From assembly GCF_002813775.1 (NCBI RefSeq), contig NZ_CP020370.1:2009501-2073500 (forward strand): a stretch of 64,000 nucleotides of DNA, in the 5' to 3' direction. Both the position numbers and the translations under genes were made by a program. This document shows, piece after piece, positions 1-9,399 of the stretch (position 1 is its first letter; the number at the start of each line of letters is the position of its first letter). Source of the stretch: Candidatus Thiodictyon syntrophicum (GTDB taxonomy: Bacteria; Pseudomonadota; Gammaproteobacteria; Chromatiales; Chromatiaceae). The notes under the pieces were generated by a model, which did not search any database, was not told where the DNA came from, and worked only from the letters and a program-made list of their open reading frames with translations.

Positions 1-1
1 C

Positions 2-1881
2 AACGACACGGAGCCCGAACCGGGGGTGCCCGGTGTCGACATCTACACCCTAATCAAGTACACCCGTTCCAATCAGAACACCTGCATAGACCAGCGTCCA
101 CTGGTATGGCCGGGGAATGTCGTCGAGCGGGGCGATTGGCTTGCGGACGGCTCCGCTACGGATATGGGTGAATTGGCCTTGGGCCAGAATCTGCGCGTCG
201 CCTTCATGTCCTGGAACGGCTATAATTTTGAGGACTCGATCCTGATCTCCGAGCGGGTTGTCCAAGAGGACCGCTTTACCAGCATCCATATAGAGGAACT
301 GACCTGTCTCGCCCGGGACACCAAGCTTGGGCCGGAGGAAATCACGAGCGACAACCCCAACGTGGACGAGTGGGCACTTGACAAGCTCGACGAGTGCGGC
401 ATCGTCTACATCGGTGCCCAGGTGCGCGCTGGCGACATCCTGGTGGGCAAGGTGACGCCCATGGGTGAGACCCAACTCACCGCCGAAGAGAAATTACTGC
501 GCGCGATATTTGGCGAGAAGGCGTCCGACGTGAAGGACACCTCGTTGCGGCTGCCAAGGGATATGAACGGCACCGTGATCGACGTGCAGGTCTTCACCCG
601 CGACGGGGTGGAGCGCGACAAGCGTGCCCAGCAAATCCAGGACCAGGAACTCGACCGAGTACGCAAGGACTTCGCGTACCAGGCGCGCATCATGGAGAAC
701 GACACCTTCCAGCGCGTGGAGCGCATGCTCATCGGCAAGGTCGCCGACGGCGGCCCCGGCATCTCAAGCCCGGCTCCAAGATCACCAAGACCTACCTGCA
801 GGAGATCACCGAGCGGGGGTCACGCGACCGCTGGTTCGAGATCCGGATGCACAGCGAGGAAGCGGCCGTGCAGCTCGCGGTGCTCGGCAACCAGATCAAG
901 CTGCAGCGCGAGGATTTCCGCGACCGCTACGAGGTCAAGAAGCGCAAGATTGCGAGCGGCGACGACCTGGCCCCGGGCGTGCTCAAGATGGTCAAGGTCT
1001 ATGTCGCCGTCAAGCGGCGCATCCAGCCGGGCGACAAGTTGGCCGGGCGCCACGGCAACAAGGGCGTTATCTCCAAGGTCGTGCCGGTGGAAGACATGCC
1101 CTTCTCCGCCGACGGTGAGCCGGTGGACATCGTGCTCAACCCGCTGGGTGTGCCTTCTCGTATGAACCTGGGCCAGATCCTGGAGACTCATTTAGGCTGG
1201 GCGGCCAATGGTCTGGGGGTGAAGATCGAGCGCATGTTGCATTCCCGGACCGCCGTTACAGAATTGCGGGAATTTCTGGAAAAGGTCTATAACAGTAGCG
1301 GTACGCGGGAGGACCTCGCGAGTTTCACCGACGATGAGATCCTGGAACTGAGCAGCAACCTGGTGAAAGGCGTACCGCTGGCAAGCCCCGTCTTCGACGG
1401 TGCCACCGCAGATGACATCGGTTACCTGACGGCGCTCGCTGATTGCGACAACAGCGGCCAAGGCATCCCGACCGGCCAGGCCATTCTCTACGATGGGCGG
1501 ACCGGCGACCGCTTCGAGTGCCCGGTGACGATGGGCTACATTTACATGCTTAAGCTTAACCACTTGGTCGATGACAAGATGCACGCCCGCTCGACCGGCC
1601 CCTACAGCCTGATTACCGAGCAGCCCCTGGGCGGCAAGGCCCAGTTCGGCGGTCAACGCTTCGGCGAGATGGAGGTCTGGGCCTTGGAGGCTTACGGTGC
1701 TGCATTCACCCTTCAGGAGATGCTCACGGTCAAATCCGACGACGTGAACGGTCGCACGAAAACGTACAAGAACATCGTCGATGGTGACCACCGGATGGAG
1801 GCGGGAATGCCCGAGTCTTTCAATGTCTTGATCAAGGAGATTCGCTCGCTCGGGATCAACATCGAGCTAGAGCAAGACTGA
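2..1881 (+). pseudogene. rpoB: RNA polymerase beta subunit, C-terminal part, frameshifted duplicate
   Basis: The reading frame is open at the window edge and matches the second half of bacterial RpoB from the region before NGYNFEDS to the extreme C-terminus (GINIEL). Active-site elements are visible: the FED acidic pair and both lysines of [12 protein letters not shown]. The reading frame changes once at about 752-765 (GGCGGCCCCGGCATCTC): upstream coding is in one frame, downstream in another, and one added base would restore continuity. rpoC does not follow; the next gene 49 bases on is unrelated, whereas rpoB-rpoC is almost universal. Several normally constant positions differ (MSWNGY for MPWNGY, KVTPMGE for KVTPKGE). 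I infer a second, probably decaying rpoB copy. A sequencing error in a functional extra copy is the alternative. The rifampicin region lies outside the window. Confidence 0.8.
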
Positions 1882-1929
1882 TGTCGTGCTGGAAAATTCC
1901 GTGTATGCTCGAACAAAGAGGCAGAGAAA

Positions 1930-3735
1930 ATGACAACAGGCAGATTCAGGAAGTCGTGGATTGAACCGCGGATTGATTGGGACGCGCCAGGCATGCGCTT
2001 GATTGTCACGGTGAAACCTGAGAGCAGCGGATTGCTTGAAATGCTTGATGAACAAAGTATTGCGATCGATTATTGTCCTCAGGATATATGCGCTAGTTGG
2101 GCTTTCATAAGAAATATAGACCAAGAGTATGTGGAATATCGCTTGCTCGAAGGGGTCCAGCATCTGAATCCTCTGAAAGACTCGTGGGGTCCCGGAAAAC
2201 CAATCAGACTATTCCTTTATCAAGTCCATTATCTCATCGATGATGACGCAATCGCTTTAGTTGCATCCCTAAATGAGCCTTCCGAATTCTCTCAGTGTCT
2301 TCCTCCCGAAGTCCTTGATGCTTGGAAGAAGAGCATGGCAAAGCGCAAGAGTGAGGAGAAAATACCCGGAGATAAATATCCGGAAAAACCTGGTCTCCTG
2401 CCTATCGAGGCAAAAAGCTTACGTGATTTATTGCCCAAGGCAAGGTATATGAAGTTTCTTCCACAGGACCAGAAAGCTAAGGAGCAAGCGATACAGCGTA
2501 GCATCGATTCCTCCGAGATGGGTCCATCGCGAGATGGGGCATACGCCGTCAGTCTTGGCTTGGATGTCGCGGGACAAGAGGTTGCTGTGATCGCCTGGGA
2601 GCCCGAGTCCGATCTGCCCGGCTATCCGGAACTGCGGGAGTGCCTGAGCAAAAGCCTTCCGTCCGCGTTTAAACGTCCGCGGCATAGCTCGGTAGCGCCG
2701 CCGATTCTTTTGGACACGGATTCAAGCGCTACCCTCAGCAATGCTGACCTATCCCCAGCCGATAACATCCTTGATCAAGATGAGTTTATAAGCGCGAGTG
2801 ACTATCGACTGAGCGATAACAGCGAAACCGCGGCTAGGGTAAGGGCACTCATCCAGCAGGGCGGTTTTGAGGCGCTTGGGTGGTACCAAGGATTCCATTC
2901 TTGGGGTGAGCGCCATTGGGGAATCTATCTGCACGCCGACCGCATCTATGATTTCGCATGCGCCTTACACAAAGACCTGTCGCAGACAGGCAACCCTAAC
3001 CCGGCTCTGGGTATCTTTCTGGCTGCTGGACTCGTATACCAACATGAACGCTTTCACGCTCGCGTTGAGGCAGCGGCAACCTGGATCGAAACGCTACGCA
3101 GAAAGCCACTTTACCGCCCCTACCACAAGAATGTTTATCAACGGGTAGAATCATCCGCGGACTGGCGTGAAGAAGCCTTGGCCAACTGGACAGCGATAGA
3201 TTGGATGAGGCGTCGTTTGCCGGACTGGCACAAGCAGGGCCTAGCGCGTAATCCGGATGACATCGAACAGGTCGTTGCGGCATGGCTCGATCTCTCGCCG
3301 GCCGGATATCGAGATTGGAGAAAAGGCCAAGAACAGCAGACATGGCGAACGCTTGCGAGCGAACTTGTCACGGCGAAACAGGGAGGAGGCGTCCGGGGGA
3401 GGGCGCTCCCGGTAGAAGCACTGCTGCGAGGGCCTTTGCCATTTGACTGGCGCAGCGGTGATATCCCGACGCGGTTCATCGGCAGTTCGCTCGTATCGGA
3501 TATCTTTTTCTCCAGTCCTTCTCGACGAGAGGCGATAAAAGTCCTAGCTCTCTATGAATATCAAGTGGATACCAAGCGAGGAAAAGGAAGTCACGAATTT
3601 TGGGAGGGTAAGGATGGACGTGGATTCCCTCTGCCCATGCGAGATCCCTTGTCCATCAAGGTATTCAGCAATCTACTGGATCATTTCGGTTTAACGAAGA
3701 AGGAGTATGTTAATAAAATTCGGCCGCGACTATAG
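1930..3735 (+). CDS. HExxH metallopeptidase-like protein with C-terminal HicA-like domain
   Basis: A 601-residue protein of no family I recognise over its first ~320 residues. HERFH at 372-376 fits a gluzincin zinc motif, with EEALANW at about 414-420 offering a glutamate third ligand. Residues ~530-597 resemble HicA mRNA interferases: an S-R-R-E-A-I-K-V-L start, the core GSHEFW with candidate catalytic His555, a basic/proline stretch, then a closing helix (FSNLLDHFGLTKKEYV). No signal peptide or membrane segment is seen, so it is probably cytoplasmic. Base composition is visibly more AT-rich than neighbouring core genes, which suggests transfer. It starts 49 bases after the rpoB fragment, preceded by AGAGGCAGAG. 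No HicB-like antitoxin gene is adjacent. The domain assignments rest on motif reading only. Confidence 0.75.
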   Translation: MTTGRFRKSWIEPRIDWDAPGMRLIVTVKPESSGLLEMLDEQSIAIDYCPQDICASWAFIRNIDQEYVEYRLLEGVQHLNPLKDSWGPGKPIRLFLYQVHYLIDDDAIALVASLNEPSEFSQCLPPEVLDAWKKSMAKRKSEEKIPGDKYPEKPGLLPIEAKSLRDLLPKARYMKFLPQDQKAKEQAIQRSIDSSEMGPSRDGAYAVSLGLDVAGQEVAVIAWEPESDLPGYPELRECLSKSLPSAFKRPRHSSVAPPILLDTDSSATLSNADLSPADNILDQDEFISASDYRLSDNSETAARVRALIQQGGFEALGWYQGFHSWGERHWGIYLHADRIYDFACALHKDLSQTGNPNPALGIFLAAGLVYQHERFHARVEAAATWIETLRRKPLYRPYHKNVYQRVESSADWREEALANWTAIDWMRRRLPDWHKQGLARNPDDIEQVVAAWLDLSPAGYRDWRKGQEQQTWRTLASELVTAKQGGGVRGRALPVEALLRGPLPFDWRSGDIPTRFIGSSLVSDIFFSSPSRREAIKVLALYEYQVDTKRGKGSHEFWEGKDGRGFPLPMRDPLSIKVFSNLLDHFGLTKKEYVNKIRPRL

Positions 3736-3898
3736 CTTGTTCATCCCAAATCCAATTTTCGGAAAACGCCTGCATCAACTTTCTGGGCTTGACGGGCGCC
3801 GCGCAGTCTTGTGAATCATGATCCATTCCTTCAGCTTTCTGTGTCCCCAGCAAACCAACGTGCCGGGATTCTACGGGCCTGGCGGCCCTACTCCTACC

Positions 3899-3955
3899 CT
3901 GGGGTGGGTCAAAACTGTTGGCCGTAGGTGGGTCAGTTTACGTGGTCGCTAACAA
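3899..3955. mobile_element. Solo IS21-family terminal sequence (remnant)
   Basis: Two spaced GTGGGTCA(A/G) repeats, followed by GTTTACGTGGTCGCTAACA, resemble the multiple terminal repeats of IS21-family elements. No istA or istB is nearby. The remnant ends at the 3' end of the DUF6088 gene, where a partner toxin gene would normally follow, so a deletion at the insertion is likely. The preceding 3736-3898 shows no gene. Confidence 0.45.
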
Positions 3956-4563
3956 TCATCCTCCCGGCAAATTTGACGAATGGCCTCGTAAATCCATCCG
4001 GTTGCCGTTCGGGTATCGGCGAGGACCTTGAGACGCAGGGCGGGCGGCAGTCAATCGCGGATTCTCGCTATGACCGCGGCGCTGATTGTATCCTGCCCTA
4101 TCGATTTCAGCCCTTGGACGATGGTGCGGCTCTCAGGCAGGTTGAATCCGGCCTCTTTTAGGGCTGTTCGCTTAAAGACGAGCTCCGTGGCTCCGACCCG
4201 ATAGGATCGATCCGGCCCGTCGGACAGGTAGAGATACTGGGCCGGCACCTGGGTGGAAAGCCCCATCAGGTTCGGCGCGGAAGGGCCGTTCGGCAGGATG
4301 CGCCAACCGAGTTTGCGGGCGAGCGCCTGCGCGACCCGGTCGATGTCCGGACTCAAGGGCTCGCCCAAGAGGAGGCTGTACCGCGGGTAGTCGTAGATCC
4401 CCCTCAGGACGCGGCGAATGGCGCCCTGTGTCCACAGACGATGCAGGGCCACATCGAGTGCCGAACGGGTCCCCAGATCCGCCAGATCTGTCTGCGAGAA
4501 GGCCCAACCCCTGCCTTTGCCGTAGAGCCTGCTAAGGATTCTTTTGTCAGTCGGTTGAGACAT
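3949..4563 (-). pseudogene. DUF6088/AbiEi-type antitoxin gene with an internal stop codon
   Basis: The N-terminal 170 residues match the DUF6088 family of AbiEi-like (type IV) antitoxins: an N-terminal winged helix (WAFSQTDLADLG...ALHRLWTQGAIRRVLRGIYDYP) and then the APNLMGLSTQVPAQYLYLSDG core. The frame meets TGA at 4051-4053 but continues in the same frame for 33 more family-like codons (LPPALRLKVLADTRTATGWIYEAIRQ), ending with TAG at 3949-3951. Translation beginning at 4563 therefore yields a protein about 34 residues short. The expected nucleotidyltransferase toxin (AbiEii type) is absent; an IS21-like end sits there instead. An upstream palindrome may be its operator. Whether the truncated form still works is unknown. 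Confidence 0.75.
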
Positions 4564-4579
4564 GCAGATAGGTTAGAGC

Positions 4580-4611
4580 TTGTAAGAAAGAATGGCTATT
4601 TTTTCTTACAA
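4580..4611. promoter_or_regulatory. 10-bp perfect inverted repeat upstream of the DUF6088 gene
   Basis: TTGTAAGAAA (4580-4589) and TTTCTTACAA (4602-4611) form perfect 10-bp arms around 12 bases, 17 bases upstream of the antitoxin start. AbiEi antitoxins are known to repress their own operons through inverted repeats, so this is a candidate operator. It is one of the few AT-rich stretches here. Confidence 0.5.
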
Positions 4612-4734
4612 AGTCGAGACCGACGCCAAAAAGCCGCGCGGAGGTGGCTGTTTTTCTCTAGGCCAGACGCGAAGCCGCGTACGACCCGCAGAGGGCTCAC
4701 CGGCCAGCCCGCCCAGGACTGCCCGCGCGAGCCG

Positions 4735-5499
4735 TCAACGCCCAATCACCACCAGCACCCAGCTACGAAGCAACTCGGGGTCGAAGACCCACAGACCCCA
4801 AACGCCCGCATGGATCGCGATGATCAGCCAGAAGGTGATCTGATAGCTTTCCTTCACCGTCTTATGGCGCATGGTCTGTTGCGCGACATAGGCCCCAGGC
4901 CAGCCGCCGATCGCCTCGAGTACATGCAGGGATGACTCGGGTATCCGCCAGGTCCCATGGATGGCGCTGTATTTGTCTCGTGCGTAGGCCAGGAAGGCGA
5001 CCAGGCTGAACAGCGGGTAGGCAAGCAGCGGGATCGGGGTGACCGGCAGGGCGGTCAGGGCGCCCCACAGGCAGAACAGGGTGATGGCGCCGACCGCCAG
5101 GGTGAGCGCGTTGAAGGGCAGCGTGCGCAGCGTCTCGTCGCGCCGCCTGGACCGGCCCGCGGTGGATCCTGGGTTTGATCCGGGGGCCGGCTCGGTCGAG
5201 CGGGTCGCCTGGCGTCTGGTGGGCCTCGGTGTCCTTGCGGGTTGCGGTGGGGCGGTGCCTGCCGCCCCATCATCAATGATCGCCTTGAGCGCGCGCTGTC
5301 CACGGCCCTGTGGATCGTCCACCGCGCTGAAGACGATGCGGGTCCCAATCTCCGGTGCCCAGCCCGGGGGGAGCGCGCTGATGTGCACGAAGACATCCTT
5401 GCCGCCCTCAGCCGGCCGGATGAAGCCGAATCCCTTGGCGGCGTCCCAACGGACCAACTGCCCCTCGCGTAACCGCGTCCGGTCGGTTTGAATGGCCAT
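4735..5499 (-). CDS. Cold-shock domain plus DUF1294 membrane protein
   Basis: A 254-residue protein. Residues ~8-75 form a cold-shock domain with both RNA-binding motifs (GFGFIRP and DVFVHIS). A proline/arginine-rich linker follows to ~130, then a DUF1294 module with four likely membrane helices (FNALTLAVGAITLFCLWG; PIPLLAYPLFSLVAFLAYARDK; a W-R-I-P-E-S-L-H motif; C-terminal helices near WLIIAIHAGVWGLW). The start is placed at ATG 5497-5499 because the cold-shock domain begins just after it. The fusion is a known architecture of proteobacterial inner-membrane proteins whose role is undefined. Its gene is 5 bases downstream of the PLA2-like gene, so the two are probably co-transcribed. Confidence 0.85.
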   Translation of the reverse strand: MAIQTDRTRLREGQLVRWDAAKGFGFIRPAEGGKDVFVHISALPPGWAPEIGTRIVFSAVDDPQGRGQRALKAIIDDGAAGTAPPQPARTPRPTRRQATRSTEPAPGSNPGSTAGRSRRRDETLRTLPFNALTLAVGAITLFCLWGALTALPVTPIPLLAYPLFSLVAFLAYARDKYSAIHGTWRIPESSLHVLEAIGGWPGAYVAQQTMRHKTVKESYQITFWLIIAIHAGVWGLWVFDPELLRSWVLVVIGR

Positions 5500-5504
5500 A
5501 ATTC

Positions 5505-5930
5505 CTACCAGCAAGGCGTCATCACACTCGACATGATCCCCATGGCGTCCCCCGGCATGGGCATCGGCATCCCGCCCCAGCCGCCGCCCGCCTTGACCCG
5601 GATCAGGTACTCGGCCCACTGGAGCGGCCGCGGCAGGTAGCCGGTCTGGGCGGCGATGAGGTGCAGTTCATCGACGAAGGCGCGGTCGCAGGGGGTCTCG
5701 GACCAGGCGCCGGCGATGCAGAGGTCGTGACGCATGCAGGCGGCGTCGAAGGCGTCCACCGGCGGGAGTGCCACCGCGGACGGGTGGCCGGGGCCGCACC
5801 AGTTGCCGTAGAGGGGCACACATTTGAAGGCCTGGGCCGGGCCAGCCGGCAGCAGCAGGGCGGCGAGGACGCCGATCAGGGCGATGGCAGGGGCGCGCGC
5901 GGGCGCGGGAACCTTCTGTTGTTTGCACAT
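5505..5930 (-). CDS. Secreted phospholipase A2-like protein
   Basis: A 141-residue protein with an N-terminal signal peptide ([29 protein letters not shown], cleavage near residue 34). The mature part shows the PLA2-like signature: a GNWCGPGHP calcium-loop-like segment, then [15 protein letters not shown] with the His-Asp pair, and a later partner cysteine (TPCDRAF). Predicted export and the family suggest a periplasmic or extracellular lipid hydrolase. Activity is not established for this bacterial branch. The tail is glycine- and methionine-rich ([16 protein letters not shown]). The gene precedes the CSD-DUF1294 gene closely on the same strand. Confidence 0.7.
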   Translation of the reverse strand: MCKQQKVPAPARAPAIALIGVLAALLLPAGPAQAFKCVPLYGNWCGPGHPSAVALPPVDAFDAACMRHDLCIAGAWSETPCDRAFVDELHLIAAQTGYLPRPLQWAEYLIRVKAGGGWGGMPMPMPGDAMGIMSSVMTPCW

Positions 5931-6070
5931 GGGTCTGTATCCTGGGGATGGGTTCGGCTATTGTGCCCCACCGGGGCGCCGCGGCAAGTCTGCGGTGTCC
6001 TGCACACGGCGCCCCCCGGCGGTCCGAATCTCACCGGTATGCCCCTGATTTCGATGATGTGATTGCGGCT

Positions 6071-7027
6071 ATGGATCTGAACTTTCTCGATTTTGAACAA
6101 CCGATCGCCGAGCTCGAGGCGAAGATCGAAGAGTTGCGCCTGGTCGGGCACGACAATGAGATCAACATCGCCGAGGAGATCGAGCGCCTGGAGAAGAAGA
6201 GTCGGACCCTGACCGAGTCGGTGTTCGCGGGCCTCTCTCCCTGGCAGATATCCCAGCTCTCGCGCCACCCCCAGCGGCCCTATCTGCTGGACTACACCCG
6301 GCGCCTGTTCGACGAGTTCCACGAACTGCACGGGGATCGCGCCTACGCGGATGATCCGGCCATCGTCGGCGGTCTGGCGCGCATGGATGGGCGCCCGCTG
6401 ATGGTGATCGGGCACCAGAAGGGGCGCGACACCAAGGAGAAGATCGTGCGCAACTTCGGGATGCCGCGTCCCGAGGGTTATCGCAAGGCCCTGCGCCTGA
6501 TGCAGATGGCGGAGCGCTTCCGACTGCCGATCCTGACCTTCATCGACACCCCGGGGGCCTATCCGGGCGTGGGCGCGGAGGAGCGGGGCCAGAGCGAGGC
6601 GATTGCCCGCAACCTCCAGGTCATGTCGCGGCTGCGCACCCCCATCCTGTGCACGGTGGTGGGGGAGGGCGGCTCCGGCGGGGCCCTGGCCGTCGGCGTG
6701 GGCGACCGCCTGCTGATGCTGCAATACAGTACCTATTCGGTGATCTCCCCGGAGGGCTGCGCGTCCATCCTGTGGAAGAGCGCGGACAAGGCCCAGCTGG
6801 CGGCGGACGCCATGGCCATCACCTCCACCCGGCTCAAGGAGCAGGGCCTGGTGGACCTGATCATCCCGGAGCCCTTGGGCGGTGCCCATCGCGACCCGGA
6901 CGCGGTGGCCCTGTCGCTCAAGCGCGCCCTGTCGGGGCAGTTGGACATGCTCCAGGAGATCGACCTGGATACGCTCATCGCCGAGCGCTACGCGCGCCTG
7001 ATGGGCTACGGCAAGTTCAAAGAGTAA
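6071..7027 (+). CDS. accA: Acetyl-CoA carboxylase carboxyltransferase subunit alpha
   Basis: A 318-residue protein of the usual family length. It begins [23 protein letters not shown] and contains the [11 protein letters not shown] and GGSGGALA(V) CoA and carboxybiotin-binding motifs of AccA. With AccD it transfers the carboxyl group from biotinyl-AccB to acetyl-CoA, giving malonyl-CoA for fatty acid synthesis in the cytoplasm. The start at 6071 is chosen because it gives the family N-terminus; the frame stays open further upstream without similarity. Its stop overlaps the tilS start by one base (TAATG), so the two are translationally coupled. Confidence 0.97.
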   Translation: MDLNFLDFEQPIAELEAKIEELRLVGHDNEINIAEEIERLEKKSRTLTESVFAGLSPWQISQLSRHPQRPYLLDYTRRLFDEFHELHGDRAYADDPAIVGGLARMDGRPLMVIGHQKGRDTKEKIVRNFGMPRPEGYRKALRLMQMAERFRLPILTFIDTPGAYPGVGAEERGQSEAIARNLQVMSRLRTPILCTVVGEGGSGGALAVGVGDRLLMLQYSTYSVISPEGCASILWKSADKAQLAADAMAITSTRLKEQGLVDLIIPEPLGGAHRDPDAVALSLKRALSGQLDMLQEIDLDTLIAERYARLMGYGKFKE

Positions 7028-8412
7028 TGCCCGGTTTCGATCCGCAATCCCTCGTTGCGACGCTGGCCCCCTTCGAGGCGGCGGGCCGGGTCTGGATCGC
7101 CTACAGCGGTGGGCTCGACTCCACCGTCCTTTTGCGCGCCGCCGCGGCGGTGCGTGAGCGCCTGCCCGGGCCGCTCTGGGCGGTGCATGTCGACCACGCG
7201 CTGCATCCGGATTCCGGACGCTGGGCCGAGCACTGCCGGGTGACCTGTGAGGACCTCGCCATTCCGCTGCGCGAGTGCCGTGCCGAGGTGAAGCCGGGGC
7301 GCGGCGAGAGTCTGGAGGCGGTGGCGCGGACCGCGCGCTATGCGGAGTTCTTCGCCCTGCTCGCCCCGGGCGATCTGCTGCTCACCGCCCACCACCTGGA
7401 CGATCAGGCCGAGACCCTGATGCTGGCCCTGATCCGCGGCAGCGGTGTGCACGGCCTGGCCGCGATGCCGCTGGTGGCGGACCTGGGACTGGGCCGACTG
7501 GTGCGCCCCCTGCTCGGGCATCCACGCGCGGCCCTGGAGCAGTATGCCCGCACCCTGGGCCTGACCTGGCTGGAGGACCCCTCCAACCGGGAGCCCGCCA
7601 TGGATCGCAACTACCTGCGTCAGTTGGTCCTGCCGCTGCTGCGCGAACGCTGGCCGACGGTCTCCGCCACCCTGGCGCGCAGCGCCGCGCACTGCGCGGA
7701 CGCGGCGGCCCTGGTGGATCTCGCGGCCGGGCGTGAACTGGCGGGACTCGGCGGTGAGCGCCCGGGGACCCTGTCGATCCCGGGCCTGGCGCGGCTGGAG
7801 CGGACCCTGCGCAAGGCCGTATTGCGCCTGTGGCTGCGGCGGCGGGGCTTTCTCGGACCGGACAGCGCGCACCTCGGGCGCATCTTAGACGAGGTCCTGC
7901 CGGCGCGCCCGGACGCCGACCCCTTGGTCGCCTGGCGCGGTTGTGAGGTCCGGCGCTACCGCCAGGACCTCTTCGCGCTGCGCCCCCTGCCGCCGGTGCC
8001 GACGGGACCGGGGCTGCCGTGGGACCGGCCGGTGCTGGAACTGCCCCATGGCCTGGGCACCCTGGAGCGGGTCGCCGACGCTGAACAGATGGCCCTGATG
8101 GGTCCGGTGCGGGTGCGCTTCGGGGTGTCGGAACTCAGCTGCCGCCCGCCCGGGGGCGCCCACCAGCGTCCGCTCAAGAAGCTCTTTCAGGAGGCCGGGG
8201 TCCCGCCCTGGCTGCGGCCCTATGTGCCACTGGTGTTCGCGGGCGACGACCTGGTGGCGGTGGTCGGGGTCTGTGCCTGTGCGCAGACGCAGGGGGTGCC
8301 GGACCACGCAATGCTCACCGCCGCCGAGGTCCCCCTCACCGCGCTGGCGCCGACGGCGCCCCAGGTACGCTGGAGTGGGCACCCCTGGGAGTCGCTCGGC
8401 TATTTTCGGTGA
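7027..8412 (+). CDS. tilS: tRNA(Ile)-lysidine synthetase
   Basis: A 461-residue protein. The N-terminal PP-loop ATPase has the SGGLDST motif near residue 26, the VDHALHPDS segment and the HHLDDQAETLMLALIRGSG motif, all diagnostic of TilS. The C-terminal substrate-recognition domain includes the family segment LKKLFQEAGVPPWLRPYVPLVFAGDDLVAV. It converts the wobble C34 of tRNA-Ile(CAU) to lysidine, which gives it AUA decoding. Start and stop share one base with the accA end, an arrangement common in gammaproteobacteria. Confidence 0.96.
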   Translation: MPGFDPQSLVATLAPFEAAGRVWIAYSGGLDSTVLLRAAAAVRERLPGPLWAVHVDHALHPDSGRWAEHCRVTCEDLAIPLRECRAEVKPGRGESLEAVARTARYAEFFALLAPGDLLLTAHHLDDQAETLMLALIRGSGVHGLAAMPLVADLGLGRLVRPLLGHPRAALEQYARTLGLTWLEDPSNREPAMDRNYLRQLVLPLLRERWPTVSATLARSAAHCADAAALVDLAAGRELAGLGGERPGTLSIPGLARLERTLRKAVLRLWLRRRGFLGPDSAHLGRILDEVLPARPDADPLVAWRGCEVRRYRQDLFALRPLPPVPTGPGLPWDRPVLELPHGLGTLERVADAEQMALMGPVRVRFGVSELSCRPPGGAHQRPLKKLFQEAGVPPWLRPYVPLVFAGDDLVAVVGVCACAQTQGVPDHAMLTAAEVPLTALAPTAPQVRWSGHPWESLGYFR

Positions 8413-8413
8413 T

Positions 8414-9277
8414 CTAGTAAAGCACCGTCATCATCCGCGCCCGGAAGCGGGTCACCAGTTCGCCCTGGCCGCCCAGCAGGTCGAAGACGGCCACCATACC
8501 CTTGCGTGCGGCGTCGTCGCCATAGGTGCGGTCGCGCTTCATCAGGGCCAGCAGACCCTCCAGGGCGCCCTCGAAATCGCCGGCCAGCACCCGGTGGGCG
8601 GCGAGCAGATAGGCGGCCTCGCTGTCGTTGGGGTCGGCCGCCAGCCGCCGGGTCAGGTCCACGGGGGCGGGGGCGCCGACCAGGGCCTGCGCGAAGCGCA
8701 ACTGCCCGCGCAGGGCCGCCACCTCCGGGTCCTGGGCGAGTTCGATCGGCAGGCGCTCCAGGAGCGCGGCGGCGCCGCTCAGGTCGCCTTGCGCCGCCGT
8801 GAGTTGCACCCGCGCCAGGGCTACCCGGGCGTTGGACGGGTCCTGCGCCTGCGCCTGCTCGATCAGGACCGCGGCGCGCTTCAGATCGCCGGCCGCCATC
8901 AGGTCCTGGGCCTGGGCCAGCAGCCCGTCCCCGGGTTGCGGCAGGTGCCGGTCCAGGAACTCGCGCACCTGCCCCTCGGGCAGGGCGCCCATGAACTGGT
9001 CCACCACCTGGCCGGACTTGAACAACTGCACCGTGGGCAGGTTGCGGATACCGAAATGGGCGGCCAGGGCCTGCTCCTCCTCGGTGTTGACCTTGGCCAG
9101 GATAAACTTGCCGGCGTAGGCGTCCGCCAGCTTGGCGAGCACCGGCATCAGTCCCTTGCAGGGGGCGCACCAGTCCGCCCAGAAGTCCACCAGGACCGGG
9201 CGGTCGAAGGAACCATCGATCACCACCGCTTCAAAGTTCGCGGCGGTGACTGTAACGATATAGGGGGATTGGGCCAT
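8414..9277 (-). CDS. cnoX: Thioredoxin-TPR co-chaperone (CnoX/YbbN)
   Basis: A 287-residue protein. Residues ~10-110 form a thioredoxin domain with a WCAPC active site at 36-40, a cysteine pair that the E. coli protein lacks (SQHC). The remainder is an alanine/leucine-rich TPR-like region (DLMAAGDLKRAAVLIEQAQAQDPSNARVALARVQL). The family holds unfolded substrates for GroEL and DnaK under oxidative stress, and members with CxxC also have redox activity. ATG 9275-9277 is chosen because the domain begins immediately after it and ATGGGTGGG precedes it on the template. It is convergent with tilS, with a gap of one base, and is divergent from trxC. Confidence 0.9.
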   Translation of the reverse strand: MAQSPYIVTVTAANFEAVVIDGSFDRPVLVDFWADWCAPCKGLMPVLAKLADAYAGKFILAKVNTEEEQALAAHFGIRNLPTVQLFKSGQVVDQFMGALPEGQVREFLDRHLPQPGDGLLAQAQDLMAAGDLKRAAVLIEQAQAQDPSNARVALARVQLTAAQGDLSGAAALLERLPIELAQDPEVAALRGQLRFAQALVGAPAPVDLTRRLAADPNDSEAAYLLAAHRVLAGDFEGALEGLLALMKRDRTYGDDAARKGMVAVFDLLGGQGELVTRFRARMMTVLY

Positions 9278-9399
9278 GGGTGGGCTCCGGGGCTGGTGAT
9301 TTGGTCTAATTGACGCAAAATAGGTGTCAGCGTCGGGGGAATCAAGCTCCAGCGCCCGGGCGCGCCACCCCGATCGACCCGTTACCCGAGGAACCACCC

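Noticed and set aside
4441-4935. Plus-strand frames between the DUF6088 and CSD-DUF1294 genes
   Set aside because: They overlap both real genes antisense and have no domain similarity.
8222-9313. 363-residue plus-strand frame over cnoX
   Set aside because: Antisense of a recognisable thioredoxin-TPR gene; its translation has no family features.
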